Shown here: positions 1 through 11,760 of the stretch, in pieces | How positions within the stretch are numbered: the first letter of the stretch is position 1 | Layout of the letters: the number at the start of each line of letters is the position of its first letter | Translations under genes and position numbers: made by a program | Notes under the pieces: model-generated | Database searches by the model: none | Told to the model about the DNA's origin: nothing | What the model saw: only the letters and a program-made list of their open reading frames with translations | Assembly: GCA_037013685.1 (NCBI GenBank) | Contig: CM072884.1 | Location: forward strand, 7,750,001 to 7,814,000 | DNA from: Acridotheres tristis | Taxonomy: Eukaryota; Chordata; Aves; Passeriformes; Sturnidae | Direction of reading: 5' to 3' | DNA: 64,000 nucleotides

Positions 1-173
1 AAAGTGATTACTGACCAGCATGCCTCTGACACTCAAAAGTGATGGATTTTAAACATGTGTGTGAGTGCATGAAAAAGAAATAAAGATATTTTTACCTTCC
101 CTTTTGCATCCTTCACTCTCCCTTCCTTAGATGTTTTTCTTGGGGAAGAAAAGAGATTATCAAGGGCAGGCAA
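1..173. other. Unique AT-rich flank, nothing recognised
   Basis: Short stretch before the first LTR fragment. I see no repeat, promoter or coding signal in it. Confidence 0.5.
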
Positions 174-475
174 TGTAGGGTTGGGTTGACCTGGCTTTGG
201 TGCCCATCAAAGCTGTTCTGTCACTCCCCTCCTTAGCTGGACAGAGAGAAAATGCAACAAAAGGCTCGTGGGTGAGTTGGGACAAGGGCAGGGAGAGATC
301 ACTCAGCAATTACTGTCACCAACCAAACAGACTCAGGCTGGGGACAATAGTTTAATTACCGACCAAATCAGAGTAGAGTAACGAGACATAAAACTAAATC
401 ACAAAACACTCTCCCCCCACCCTTCCCTTCTTCACAGGCTCTGCTTCACTTCCCTCCTCTCACTCCTCCTTCCCC
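174..475 (-). mobile_element. Endogenous retrovirus LTR fragment (R/U5 side), minus strand
   Basis: Read on the minus strand, the sequence runs through the second half of a passerine-type LTR and ends near GGTTGACC at about 190, where this family ends with a GGTCAACCCA-like sequence. It shares the same order of landmarks with the plus-strand LTR at 51,290-51,813: a C-rich block, a segment rich in TTAGTTTTA/TTTCTC, a decayed polyadenylation-signal region, a GTGACAGTAAT segment, a TGAGTGATCTCTCCCTG segment, then a GGGCACC segment near the end. The expected AATAAA has decayed to an AATTAA-like form here. The far (U3) part is missing beyond about 475. No retroviral gene is attached, so this is a truncated solo LTR relic. 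The family assignment is from memory of songbird repeats; the similarity to the second copy is visible in the window. Confidence 0.8.
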
Positions 476-479
476 AGAG

Positions 480-3400
480 ATACAGAACATCTCTTTAAGA
501 TATATTTCCTTCCCCAAAATCTGCCTAAAAATTCAAAGACTTATTTTGCTCTCACATGAAATCAAGATAACTGCCATTGCAGACTGCAATGATACTGCTA
601 GTGCATATTTTGGGAAAAAAAATGCCTTTGCTTTCCATGCAAGCTGCATCTCTGGTTGGCCTTGTCATGCACGGTGTGAGGAGCCACAGTACAGACCCCT
701 GTCATTGTCCTTGGCATGAAGTCCTGCACCTTGTTAAGTTGAAGGGATGTTATGAGGTGTGAAAATGAAAAGAAAAAGCAAGTGATGATGTTTTTGCACC
801 TTTGATGAATTTTATGACAAATATTTTATATGTGTGATGTTTCGCTGATTGATGTCTCACAATGGTTTTGTAACTTGTAGATAAGAGGTTTGGATTTTCA
901 GTAGCCAATAACCTGAGCTTTCTTATTTAAGTTTTCAAAGTAATATAACATGGGCATGGAATTATATGAAACACAAAACTCCGGAAATAAATTGTTTTTA
1001 GTTTTGTTCTGATAGAAGTGGAAAGGCAGCTTGAATACCAAGCTTTTGCTTCAGAGAGCAAATAACTAAGAAACACTTGCTTAAGTGAGCATTAGGCTGT
1101 GAAGGGTTTCAGTCTCCAAACTAGTTGCTAAGATTGTTATTTTCACGCTCTTGCAAGTCAGACAGATGTGATGGTGTTTTGGGGATAGGATTTTACACAG
1201 CTAAAACTGTGTAAACTTGCATCAGCCAGAGGCAATGCAAAAACTAGATTTTAAAAAACTAAACTTTGAAGAATTAACAATGGCCTTACTTATATTCAAC
1301 TTACCTGAAAAAACCATGTTTTCTGTGACATATTAACTTGTTACTAACGGTTTCATAACCCAACTTCATGTCCTTTTTTTGTGCTCCCTTGACAGAAATT
1401 CACTAGGTGTGTCAGTAACTACATCCTGTTTCTGTGAAACTGTTTTCTGGTTATGTTACTGTGAAGTTCTCACCCAGACAAAACTGCACATAACTTAGTG
1501 GGACTCAATAAACATAGAAATGAAGGGCAGAAAGAGAGAAGCATATTTGTAATTCAGTATCCAAAATCTCTTTTATGGAACAATCCAAAGACACATTGCT
1601 CAAGAAACCATTCTTCTATTTTTTTTTCCATGTAAGTTACACTTTTCTTGCCCCTTTGGCTTACTTGATAGTTGTTGCAACAAAAGTTTGCCTTAAAAAA
1701 ATCTGATTTCAAGTATCTCTCTTGAAGAGATATTGGTAAAACCTTCTTTTTTACATGGCCAAGTTTAAAACTGATCCTTTGTCTCATTTTTTACTTGTAT
1801 TTTTTTAACCTGTGTCATTTAGAGTATTCACATTACAGTCCTCAACACTTTGAACCATCCATTGTGCTCCTCTAACTCCCTGATGAACTGAGGCAGGAAG
1901 GTAAGCAAGCCAAAAATCAATTTTACATGATAGAAATGAGAAGTGCATTCTGCACTCATTCTCTGCATTGTATCATTCAGGGACAGCTCTGCTAAAATGA
2001 AAATGTCAGAAATACCAAGACAAAAATGGACTTTTTCAGTGACAACTGGCCATTAGGTCATTTTAGTTTTAGCTGAAAAATGTCAAAGCTTTGCTTAGTT
2101 AATTGTCTTCATCAGACTCGTGGTGAAAAGGGTATCTCAACATTTGAACCTAAAACTTGTTTCAAGTAAAAAGCCTGTGTCCTAGGCTGGGGGAAACAAA
2201 CACCACAGTCTACGGCCAGCTCCAAAATACAAAGGGGGGGTTTTAAAAATGTGCTTGAAGAATAGTAGGCATTATTAGAAATGTCAGCAGCAGAGCAAAC
2301 ATTATGTGAATACATCTTATATGCTTATTAGTAACTAATATGAAGACTAGCAATTGAACCTCCGTTCCAAGTTTTTTTAAGAAATATTCTCATTTTAAGT
2401 GATACATTGGGTACTTGCACCGTCCTGATAACCAAGTTTCCATTAACTGCACTGTACTGGTCTGAAAGCATCACAATTTGTCAAAACACTGCGTGGTAGA
2501 AAAACAATTAAAGAATCACATAGATCTTTTATCAGCTTAAAAATTGTCAATGTTTCATCTTTTTACTTTTAACCCGAGAATTCTGTAAGTATTGCAATAA
2601 GAATAGAATACTTTCTGAATACTCTGACAATCAATTATTTTTCCTTTCTATTTCTCTAGTAATAACAAGTCAAAACATATCTAACCATAAATTGCTCCAG
2701 AATACAGTATATAAAACATTTTCATAAAGCAAGCTGCAGAAAGGAGATAAATATTCTAATAAACAGCTTAGGTGATATTCATGGTCCAAATGTGTGTTTT
2801 CCGAAATAATGAGGTTTGGACACTATCACTTTGTTTTTACAGATATCTTTCATCTATATTCAGATGTATTTCCTTTTTGTTTGCAGTTTGTTATCTACTT
2901 CCTACATTCTTTCCTCCCTCCTCATTTTTAAAGACAGAATATACATACAGAATACAATATATGACCTGCAACATGGGAGCCAAATAGGATTATCCTTTCC
3001 TTTTTTATTCTTTTAGTGCCCTTTCTCCCATTCTAATCAATATTGACCTTAGTTCATCTCTACATTCAGATTGATTTTAGTGTGGCCAAGTTCACAGACT
3101 GGGTTTGATGGCTTCATTTGTATTTACCTGCCAGTTCCAGACAGGCAGAACTCAGTCTCTCATGAAGTAGTAGAGAAAATAAGGTTTTGAGCATCTTCAT
3201 TTTAGGAGGTGCTCATCAGTTTCCCAAGGTATCAGAACGGGTGTATATCCAACAGGAAGAAAAAAAACAATTTGCCAAAATATTGAGATCTTCTCCTTAA
3301 TTATCTTTATTAGCCTGGGTTTCAGCCATCTGTTGCATAGAATCTACACGAAATTCTGACTTTCACTTTTAGTAGTAGCCTTTTTGCCTGGTAGATTTCC

Positions 3401-3862
3401 TAACACAATAATTATTCTGCTGTTTTAGGATAATGCCTTCTTTCATTAAACAATTTAATTTTTATATCTATTCAGCATTAAATCTCCAAACTGGAAATGC
3501 TCCTTTTTCAAGTGCTCATGTTTTGTATAATTATAAATTAATTTTATTTTAATGGAGCATAAATAGTCATTTAAGAATATCCAGCTAATTAGATAAGCAT
3601 TTATTGCACAAAGTTTGGACTCAGTGTCTTAGAGGTTTTTCCCAACTGAAATTATTCTGACAAATGTCAGTGGAAGCTTAGTGCATCAGTTAAAATACAG
3701 ATCACAAAATTTTATCTCTGTCTTTTCCTTCCCCCTGGAATCTCCCTGACAAAATCCAAGATCTTCTCCAATGCCCTGGTGAGATGAATGCCTGTAAAAC
3801 ACAGTCATTGGTTTAACATCACATGCCATTAAGACTAAGTAAATTTCTTACTAGAGAATTGG
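480..3862. other. Unique AT-rich sequence without a recognised gene
   Basis: Ordinary AT-rich, CpG-poor sequence. Open frames are all under 80 codons, lack domain-like sequence and overlap on both strands, as expected by chance. I see no splice-bounded exon, RNA gene or transposon end. Confidence 0.5.
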
Positions 3863-4076
3863 CCCCCAAAACCCCAAAAAACAAAAAATCAACCAACCAA
3901 AAAAAAAAATCCCCAAACCCCTAAAACCACAACAACAACAACAAAAAAAACCTCCTAAAAACTATGAAAACCAACCAACCGAAACAAAACAAAAAATAAA
4001 CAAAAAACCCAAACAAACACCCCAAAACAAACAAAAAAAACCAAACAAAACCAAAAACAAACAAAAAAATCACCAC
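3863..4076. repeat. A/C-only low-complexity tract
   Basis: About 214 bases made almost entirely of A and C on the plus strand, with only two G and a handful of T. It is built from drifting AAAC, AACC, CAACAA and AAAAACC units. The complementary strand is pure T/G and resembles the T/G tracts at about 30,224, 34,781, 43,311, 57,870 and 62,961, which lie in the opposite orientation. The 63-codon minus-strand frame across it, rich in F, V, L and G, is a composition artefact. Confidence 0.85.
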
Positions 4077-6505
4077 AATTTGTGAAACTAAGTCATTACT
4101 CTGTATGGTCAAAGTTAATTTGACAATATTCTTTCAAATCTCACTCTTGGTCTCTGACAGTAACACATTTGCTGTTTTGAATAGTGGCTTTGTAGGTTTG
4201 GTTGCCTTGTCCTTCTTCCTTCTTGCAAATGAGCACTGCTTTATTTTAGGAACAGACTCCAGATTTTAGGATGTCCTGGATTCCTCTGATGGTGGGGATG
4301 ATGTGTCTTTTCCAAACTCACATGTCCTCTGTTCTAGGGCTGATGCCACTGCAGTCCTTCCACTGTGCCTCTTTCTCCTCTGCCTTCCCACATTTCACTT
4401 TCTAACTATAAATAGGGATGTTTCTGGATGGAAAATTTGCATGAGAATATGCGCTTTTAATTTTTTTTCCCCCTTTAATATCTCTAAAGGCCTTTGTTCT
4501 GCAAATTTTCTTGAAAGACAACACCCAATCATTCAGCCATTATGTGAAAAGTAAGCAAATATCATTGTAACTTTTTTACAAGTCCAAACTTTAGTCCAAA
4601 CTTTACTACAGAAAAGCTTCTATTGTCTGCAGAATTTTTCTGTATTTTTCTTTTTTATTATTTTATTATTTATTTCAGATTTTGTGTTACTGTTGAGACG
4701 TGATTCTCCTCTGTTGAAAGAGGAATTTTATGAAGGTTGCTTTTGACTTATGGTGGGGCAACTAAGAAGACAATCAAAGTGAAATAGTTCAGCAAAATTT
4801 ACTATTTGTGGCAAATCAGTCTTTTTTTTTTAGTAAGAATCTCCTTCTGAAGTGTCTGTTACATCTGTGTCTTCAGCAGAAGGCTCACACTAAAAATTGT
4901 CAAATTGTCTAAGTTGCACAGTTTCTAAAATGCCAAACTCTACAGTATCTTATCCTTTTTTAAAACTTTCAGGAGAAGTTTTGACAAGTGATTAAACTGA
5001 TGCAGACTTCAGAACACTCAAAACCTGAGACATAAAATAACTAAACCTGAAGGCTTGAAAAGAGTGATAAATTTCAATGTTTTTCACATCCTAGTTTAAA
5101 GTAGATGTATCATAAAATACTTAAATCCTGGCAACTTTCCTCAGTGATGTTTGGAGTGGTATGGATAAAAGCTTACCATCTAAAACTCTTTATCCAGAAC
5201 ATCAAAACAACCCCCAAAGTTTTTCTTTCTGAGGGTGTGCTGGTTTAATGTTAACTTCTTTCATGGCAACTGTATTTCACTCAGTAGAGGGAGATATGGA
5301 TAACAAAAAAAAAGAAAAAAGAAGAAAAGACACATGTCTATGTTTTTGGGTTCTTTATCTGCACAAATGTAAAGGAACAGCCCTTTGAGAGAAAAAGTAA
5401 GACCATTAATATTGTACAGAAGAATAAACAGGGGCTGTGGTTGATAATCATTCAGGATTATGACAAAGCAAGCAGCTGAGTGCTTTAATTTGTTTTGTAA
5501 ACTACAAACAGTTTTATAGCAACGGTAAGTGATAAATAGAAAGAAGAAAATGTCTTAACTAGCTCAAAGTTTTAAAAATATGAAAGAAAAGTAATCGTCA
5601 TTCTTTGTGTTTCCCTGGTTTTCATGTGAAAGATTTAATAGCAGCACATTTCACAGCAGGATAGCTGGAAATAGCCTGACTACCCAGAGAACACTTGTGA
5701 GCAGCGAAGCCAAAAGATTTCACCACCTCACTCTCTAGCAGTTTATTAGGATTAAATGTTCAGTCACTTGCTTGAAGGTGATTATGAGATGAACTGGGGT
5801 AGGCTATGATGCATGCAGGCAACTTTCTTTCACCTAATGTCAGCAGTAGCTGTGGCAAACATTAAAAACATTCATACTAAAAGGTATAGTTAGATTTGTA
5901 CTCATTAAGTCATATATTAGAATTTCATTTTTCATAAGAAGTAAAATCTTGAGGAAGAGGAGGAATATTAGCTGGAAGGTTTGCTTAGCTGAGATCTGAA
6001 AAATTAAAGAAAAGCTAATTTCTTCCAAAAAAAACCTCCTTAGGTATACCACACAGAGTACAATTACTTATATGCTCCTTCTGAAAGAAAGGTTATTTTT
6101 CAGTTCACACCACGAGTTAGATATTTTCAAATCACCATTGTTAACTAAAAGCATTTGACAAGGAAACACGGAGTCTGCTGTGCTACCTTTGAGACAGAGG
6201 TTCCTTTGAAATTCAGCTTGAGGCTTGTATAAATTAGTGCAATGGCAAGTATCAGACTCTTTAAATCTCAGTAGATATGGCCTTGGATGTTTCATTACAT
6301 TTGAGCATGGCTGTGTGCTTCAAAAAAGACAAATTTTGTTTGTCATGCAATACAGTGTGTGCGTGCCACTTACATCATCATTCCAGCTGTAGAGGGCCAA
6401 AGGAAATTCCTCCAAACTGATTTGTATACTTGGGTTTCATGCTGGGTTTACAAAACTTGATCTGTGAATAAGGTCAGGTGTCTGAACTTGATATCTGGCA
6501 TGTTT
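4077..6505. other. Unique AT-rich sequence without a recognised gene
   Basis: It contains a perfect 12-bp tandem doublet at 4,581-4,604 (AGTCCAAACTTT twice) and a T/A-rich run near 4,640-4,680. The segment near 5,234-5,300 begins GTGCTGGTTTAATG, which faintly recalls the start of a songbird LTR, but the similarity stops after a few bases and is not called. No gene seen. Confidence 0.45.
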
Positions 6506-6526
6506 TATATATATATATATATATAT
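6506..6526. repeat. (TA)n microsatellite
   Basis: Uninterrupted alternating TA dinucleotides over 21 bases, about ten units. It is followed at 6,585-6,610 by a poly-T run with one C interruption. Confidence 0.95.
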
Positions 6527-6584
6527 GCTTTCTGCTTCAAAATTCACATTCTCGAAGATATTCTGATCATTGCATTTCTCTTCC

Positions 6585-6610
6585 TTTTTTTTTTCTTTTT
6601 TTTTTTTTTT
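6585..6610. repeat. Poly-T tract
   Basis: T run broken by a single C. It could be the A-tail of an old minus-strand insertion, but no body of such an element is visible next to it. Confidence 0.85.
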
Positions 6611-8740
6611 AATTTTCCTCTCTAAGCCCATTCAGTAAATTGTAGGAATATCCTGACAGCCTTTTTATTCCCCTGAAGTCTTCATACTACCAGATAAACT
6701 TTTTTTGTTTTGTGCCAGTTTAAGTTACTAGTTATTGCTTAGTTTCCCATCATTGCAAAAAGTAAATTCTTTATATTAAACTCATGCCAGAAGAGTAATA
6801 GGTGAAAATTCCACACAATTATTTTTGAGAGTGTTTTGAAGTTGATTTAAACCTTCAGGAACTAAGTAGATAAAATGCTAGAGCTCCAACTCATTTTTAT
6901 TTTCTTGCAGTGGGAGAATTCAAGTTTATTATAATATTATATGTGAAACAGCCAGAAAGTGATAGGATTCAATAAAAGGACTTCTTATCAATATCAGATA
7001 TCCTTATACACAAATAAAGTTTAGCATAATAAAATATGGATCTGGTTGTACCAAGCATCATTCAAATTAAATCAGCTTCATGAAAAGTCCTCCATGCCTT
7101 TTTGTCAGTGTGTTGATCTTATCTGTTCAACACCTGCAAATCTAAATCTGAAATTCCAGAAACTTTCAGCCATGATCTATCAAGATCCAACAAAATCTTT
7201 ACCACATTTCCACAGGACCTTATCTTTTAGAGATGTTTACTGTTTTAAACGTAAAAGATATAATTTCATTTTGAATATGCTGAAGGAGACTGATTGTAAT
7301 TATGCATATTTGAAGCTTCCACAGCATGGCTGTACCTGGCTGGATAAATCATCCATACATGTTACTCAATGCTGATTAAACATCCATAAAATTCCAGTGT
7401 CAATTTCCTAAAAATCTTTAGCACTAAAAATGATTATTGAAAAATCATTATTGAAATAAAACTTTGAATGAATTGATGTGATAGATTTATTCCTGATCAG
7501 AATTACTTTTTTTTTTTAAACATGAGAATAGCAAGACATACAAAAGGACTTTTGATCTCTTAATCTCTCTATTAACATGTAGATGATGTGGATGAAGCTG
7601 CTGGGCATGGAAGATTGAAATGAAAAGTTTAAGATTTTGTTTCTTTCTTATCCACTGCTCCATTGCTTCTTTGTAAAATACTATTTTATTTTTTATTTCT
7701 TCTTCTTTTATTTTTTTTTATTTTGGCAGGACTTCTTTTTGTGTTGTGCTTTTTTTTTCCCCCTCCCAAATCAAATTTCACAGCTAAGATGAGCTGATCT
7801 AACTGCTTACTAACAAAAACAGGGAATATGTTACCTTCTGGTCTCATCCTCAGACTAATTCTGGTTATTACCTAATTCCTATGTGAGCTGGTACAGCAGA
7901 AAATTTGCGGTTTTTTTTTTCTTGTTTTTATTATTTTTTTTTCCTTTGGATAGTTTAATTTTTCACCATTTTAATGAACTAGGGGACAAAAATGCAATCC
8001 CAGCTTGCAAAAGAAAAGTGCATAATGGTTCTCTGTTTTTAATGATCCAAAATTGACTGACTTTCTTGCTTATTGAAGATCCAACAGGCTGAAATTGTCA
8101 TATTATGTTGTCCTCTGCCTCCTCAAAACACCCACAAAAACAACCCCCTTCCCCTCATCCTCCCAGAAGTCTATAAAACTTAATTTCTATTTAGAAGAAA
8201 CACTGTATATTGAATTTTTTGTTCTGAAAGAAACTATAAACTGTGTGATGTGTCCTTGAAGCATAGGACACATATTGAGATTTTTAGTTCTGGTCCTTCA
8301 CACAACTCTCTTCCTGCCATCACAGATTGCCTCGTGTATTTTAGCTGTTTGGGCAGTGAGAGAAGTGTGAGAGCATTTAGGAAAGTGGAGTTACAAATTT
8401 TAGGATGCAGTAATAAAGGAGTCTATAATTCACCCAAACCACAAAGCCCCATGTCCAATAACTGTAGCTTTCAAGAACAGCAGTAGTGGAAAGTGGAATA
8501 TATTTTAGTCTCTAAAAGAACAATGGTTCAGTCCACGTGTCCAATAATGGTTAAGCAGGATTCTGAATAAGAAATGTGAACTGCATATATAGCCCTGGAA
8601 GGTATATTTAAGATAAGGATCATTTTGTGAAAAAGGGTGATAAAATAATGCAGACAAAAGTGGACAGTGATTTATTAACATAGCAAAGTCTTACATTTCT
8701 TCTAGAACATGGAATATGGACTAGTGTACTGAATAGGGCA
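6611..8740. other. Unique AT-rich sequence with T-rich runs
   Basis: Holds an imperfect 14-bp tandem doublet at 7,427-7,454 (one mismatch, AAAATGATTATTGA then AAAATCATTATTGA) and T-rich stretches at about 7,680-7,763 and 7,911-7,945. The 109-codon open frame at 7,046-7,375 has no recognisable motif, no splice signals that I would trust and a composition like its flanks; I do not call it a gene. Confidence 0.45.
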
Positions 8741-8808
8741 TATATATATTTTTTTTTTTAATAGAGATATATATATATGCATATATATGTATATATATGT
8801 ATATATAT
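8741..8808. repeat. AT-rich compound microsatellite
   Basis: TATA repeats, then a T run, then ATATATATATGC and repeats of the 10-mer TATATATATG variants. Purine-pyrimidine alternation makes this a likely length-variable and unwinding-prone site. Confidence 0.9.
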
Positions 8809-11337
8809 GGGAGAGGAAACAGTACAGTATATTTGGTCACACTGTTCATAAATTCACTGAACAGGACACAAAATGCTCCTACTAAGTTGACAGAGGAAGT
8901 CCATTGTATTTCCCTGCACCTTTCTGTTAGATGTGATAATGGACCCTACCTTTCTCATTGACCTGGCAGTAAAATAATGGTCTCTCTCTCGTGCTGTGAG
9001 TAAGAATTAACTTTTCTTTAGCTAAGAGATCACAGAGGTCTTCTCAAAATGGCACCAGAGAAGCTGCCAGTGACAATTCCCCCTAACACTCCCCCATCGT
9101 TAATATGCTTTAAGCTTCTGGAGAAGGAAATATCACACCTGTCAAAACATTTTTAGCCAGCCCAACAAGTGTTACAGCCATTTCAAATGACTGCCTGTTC
9201 TGATTCTGGCAGGAAATAAGATTGAAGCCCCAGGAATGGCAAATGCTGAAGTAAGTAGCAATTTTGGGGTGATTTAAGACCTCACAAAAAGGGTGAATGC
9301 TGAAAAAAGTAGGCAGCTGTGCTCCAGACTAGAATACATAAAACTTTGCAGCTCCTAGTGTGAATACTTAAGCAGCTTTGGCTGCTATGCAGAGGGATCT
9401 CAGTAGTAATTTTCTGAGTCACAAAAGGTACCAATGTGTTGCACAAAAAGAACACCTTCTGTCTCTTGGGGATCCCAACAGGGGCATCTGCTTGGCCATT
9501 TGTTAAGTGTGCCACAGTGCCTGTGCCTCCAGGCAGTAGATTCACAGCTGCTTTGTTATATTAGGAAATTTAAATTAGTTTTGTTGAGACACGAGGATGG
9601 TTTTATTTTGTTTGTCCTTTATGTCATGCACTTCAAATTCGAGATCCTTGCCTCTTGGTATGGAGAGACAAATTACAGATGTTTGCACAATGCAGGAAAA
9701 GTGGGAATTCTGAGGTGAGGTGGTTAAAGGTAGAAGCTCTGTCTTGAATAGCCTTTGCTTTCTAATCAAAAATATATTAAAATATAAATGGAATGAAGTA
9801 TGAAGGACGATAAGAACACTGAATTTAGCCGAAAAGCAGGGTTCTTGTGCAAACATATTCAGGATAAATGTGTAATCAGAAAAGCCATTAAGGGCCACTT
9901 TCAAAAGAAATGTATAAAAAATGTTCAAAAATTTTAAAAGTGTATTTCTGTGTTTGTTATTCCTTTCATTTACCTCTAGTTATGCAAAAGATCCGGTTTG
10001 TTCTTCTTTGAGACAGAAATAAATATAATTTAATAAATATAAATAATAATATAATAATAAAAACAGTTTGTGACATATTCATGACTCAAGAAGTTACTCC
10101 TTTTTCATTTTTTTGCCTGTAGACTGTATATATTCTGAAAGCCAAAACCCTCAGTGCCTCTGACATGCTCTTCCTGGTCAATGGTCCTTATTTCTAGTAA
10201 AACAAAGGATGGGACAACTCCACCCAGTAAAAAGGAAGTAATACAAACTCTCCTTTCAATTACACAGTTTTTAATTTCATAGCAGAGCAATCTCCTCTGT
10301 TAATATCTTCCATTTTACAAAAATCTTAATTTATTATGCAACTGGGCTAAAACTTCAATCTGCACTCCTGGACTCAGATCATCCTGCTGATTCTTACCCT
10401 CCTACATAATTCTGTTCAATAATGGAATTAGCTGTGATTTCAGATCTTTAAGAAACTCAGTGCCACAGACAAGCAGCTGTAGTGCACATCACCAGGTGTA
10501 CCATGGTGCTTTCACAACAGCAGCAAAATTTTTGTGTCTATTTCTTAAATCTTTTTAACTTGCTGATAATGGGACCTGAATATCTAATCCTTGACACATT
10601 CCTCATCATCGTCATGCCTGAGGACCAGGTATAAATCAGCTTTGTTATCAGAGAAAAGCTGTTACAGAGGTGGCAGCTGTGGCCTGGAGCCACCTCTTCA
10701 TTTTGATGTGGATGTGGGAATTTACTTAAATTTCCTCTTGAGTTAAAGGCTGCTGGATAAAGCTGTTCATTGCTATCCATATATGCACTCCTCCCAAGGA
10801 GTTATCCAGCATCAGGGCTGCTGTGAGATTTGGTGGCTTTTGGTTTTAACCACAGGTGTGTAAAAATGCAGGTGGCAGACAGCCAGCCTAGACTGCAGCA
10901 CAGGAAAACAGTGCTTTTGAGGCAGCTGCAGAGCATGCTAAGGTCATTAAAAATGTTTTAATTGTCTTATTGGGAATGCAGACTGAGAAAGTTTTGAACA
11001 GGATGCCTACTCATTCCTTAAGGCTACAGAAAAACCTCAGGACATGGAGAAAAACTCCAGACTGTATGTTCAGCTATTTGCTGTATGTGTATGCAATGCT
11101 CTACAACCAGAGAGGGCAGATAAATTATGGAAGTCTTTGTCTGGAACATTTATTTTTTGATGGAGTCAGCACGAACTGAAAGGGAAAAAGAAACCACTCA
11201 TTTTTCGTTGGAACCCAGAAACCTGTGATTTTTGAGCTTTCTGTGCTTTCTGACACTGACCCCCTGGAGAACATTGCTTCTGACCTGAGGCCTTGGAGAA
11301 GGTTCCCAAATTTGAGTAATGGCATTAAAGTCATGGG
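8809..11337. other. Unique AT-rich sequence without a recognised gene
   Basis: Includes an A/T-only run at about 10,018-10,063 made of AATAAT and AAATA units. Frames of up to 117 codons on opposite strands (about 9,434-9,928) overlap each other and lack any recognised domain, so they are taken as chance. No promoter or RNA gene seen. Confidence 0.45.
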
Positions 11338-11599
11338 TGTGTAGTTAGAATAGAAGTGTGTGATTTCACATAATGAAGGGTTTTAAAATTGGGGTTTTTA
11401 GAATATAATAACAGGTATGGGACAAGATGGAGGATTTTGGGTGTTGTCTCCTTTCTGTCTTCTTCTTCCTTCTTCTTCATGATTTCAAGTAGTGGTTTCT
11501 GGTTGAATAGCTAGTGCTGCACTGCGGGTCACAGGAGTTTGGTTATTGGATCAAAAGTATAAATAATATAGGTGTTATTTCTCTATTGGACTGTTTAGC

Positions 11600-11609
11600 T
11601 TTAAAAGAC
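11600..11609 (+). promoter_or_regulatory. Possible LTR TATA-like element
   Basis: A TTTAAAAGACC segment stands about 100 bases upstream of the LTR polyadenylation signal, which is the usual spacing for the U3 promoter of a compact LTR. Eroded and probably inactive. Confidence 0.4.
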
Positions 11610-11700
11610 CTTGTAACTAGCTAAATTCACCTCCATTTTGCTCGCTTTTAACTGGTAGCTAAAAGTGTTGCAGAACTCTCTGTACTTTAGATAAGATTTA

Positions 11701-11712
11701 ATAAACATCCAA
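11701..11712 (+). terminator. LTR polyadenylation signal
   Basis: TTTAATAAACATCC contains an intact AATAAA in the R-region position of the LTR. Confidence 0.5.
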
Positions 11713-11760
11713 GCCCGAACATGAGAAAATTCATCTCCTTCATTTTTTTTAATCCTGACT

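Larger units (their letters stand above)
11338..11760 (+). mobile_element. Probable solo LTR of a songbird endogenous retrovirus, plus strand
   Basis: The block begins near TGTGTAGTTAGAAT and follows the layout of a passerine LTR: a GGGACAAGATGGAGGAT segment at about 11,419, then GTGTTGTCTCCTTTC and a CTTCTTCTTCC-type pyrimidine stretch (about 11,440-11,480), a TTTAAAAGACC box that may be the TATA element at about 11,600, and an AATAAA polyadenylation signal at about 11,701 followed by an ACATCCAAGCCCGA segment. No gag, pol or env lies on either side, which fits a solo LTR left by recombination. The exact ends and any target-site duplication are unclear. The match is to remembered songbird LTR sequence, so the family name is left open. 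Confidence 0.7.

Noticed and set aside
3921..4112. Hydrophobic 63-codon frame resembling a membrane segment
   Set aside because: Encoded by the complementary strand of the A/C-only tract.
5234..5300. GTGCTGGTTTAATG resembling the start of a songbird LTR
   Set aside because: The similarity ends after about 15 bases and no TATA, polyadenylation signal or LTR end follows.
9434..9928. Overlapping frames of 94 and 117 codons on opposite strands
   Set aside because: Each is the shadow of the other, with no domain and no difference in base composition from the flanks.
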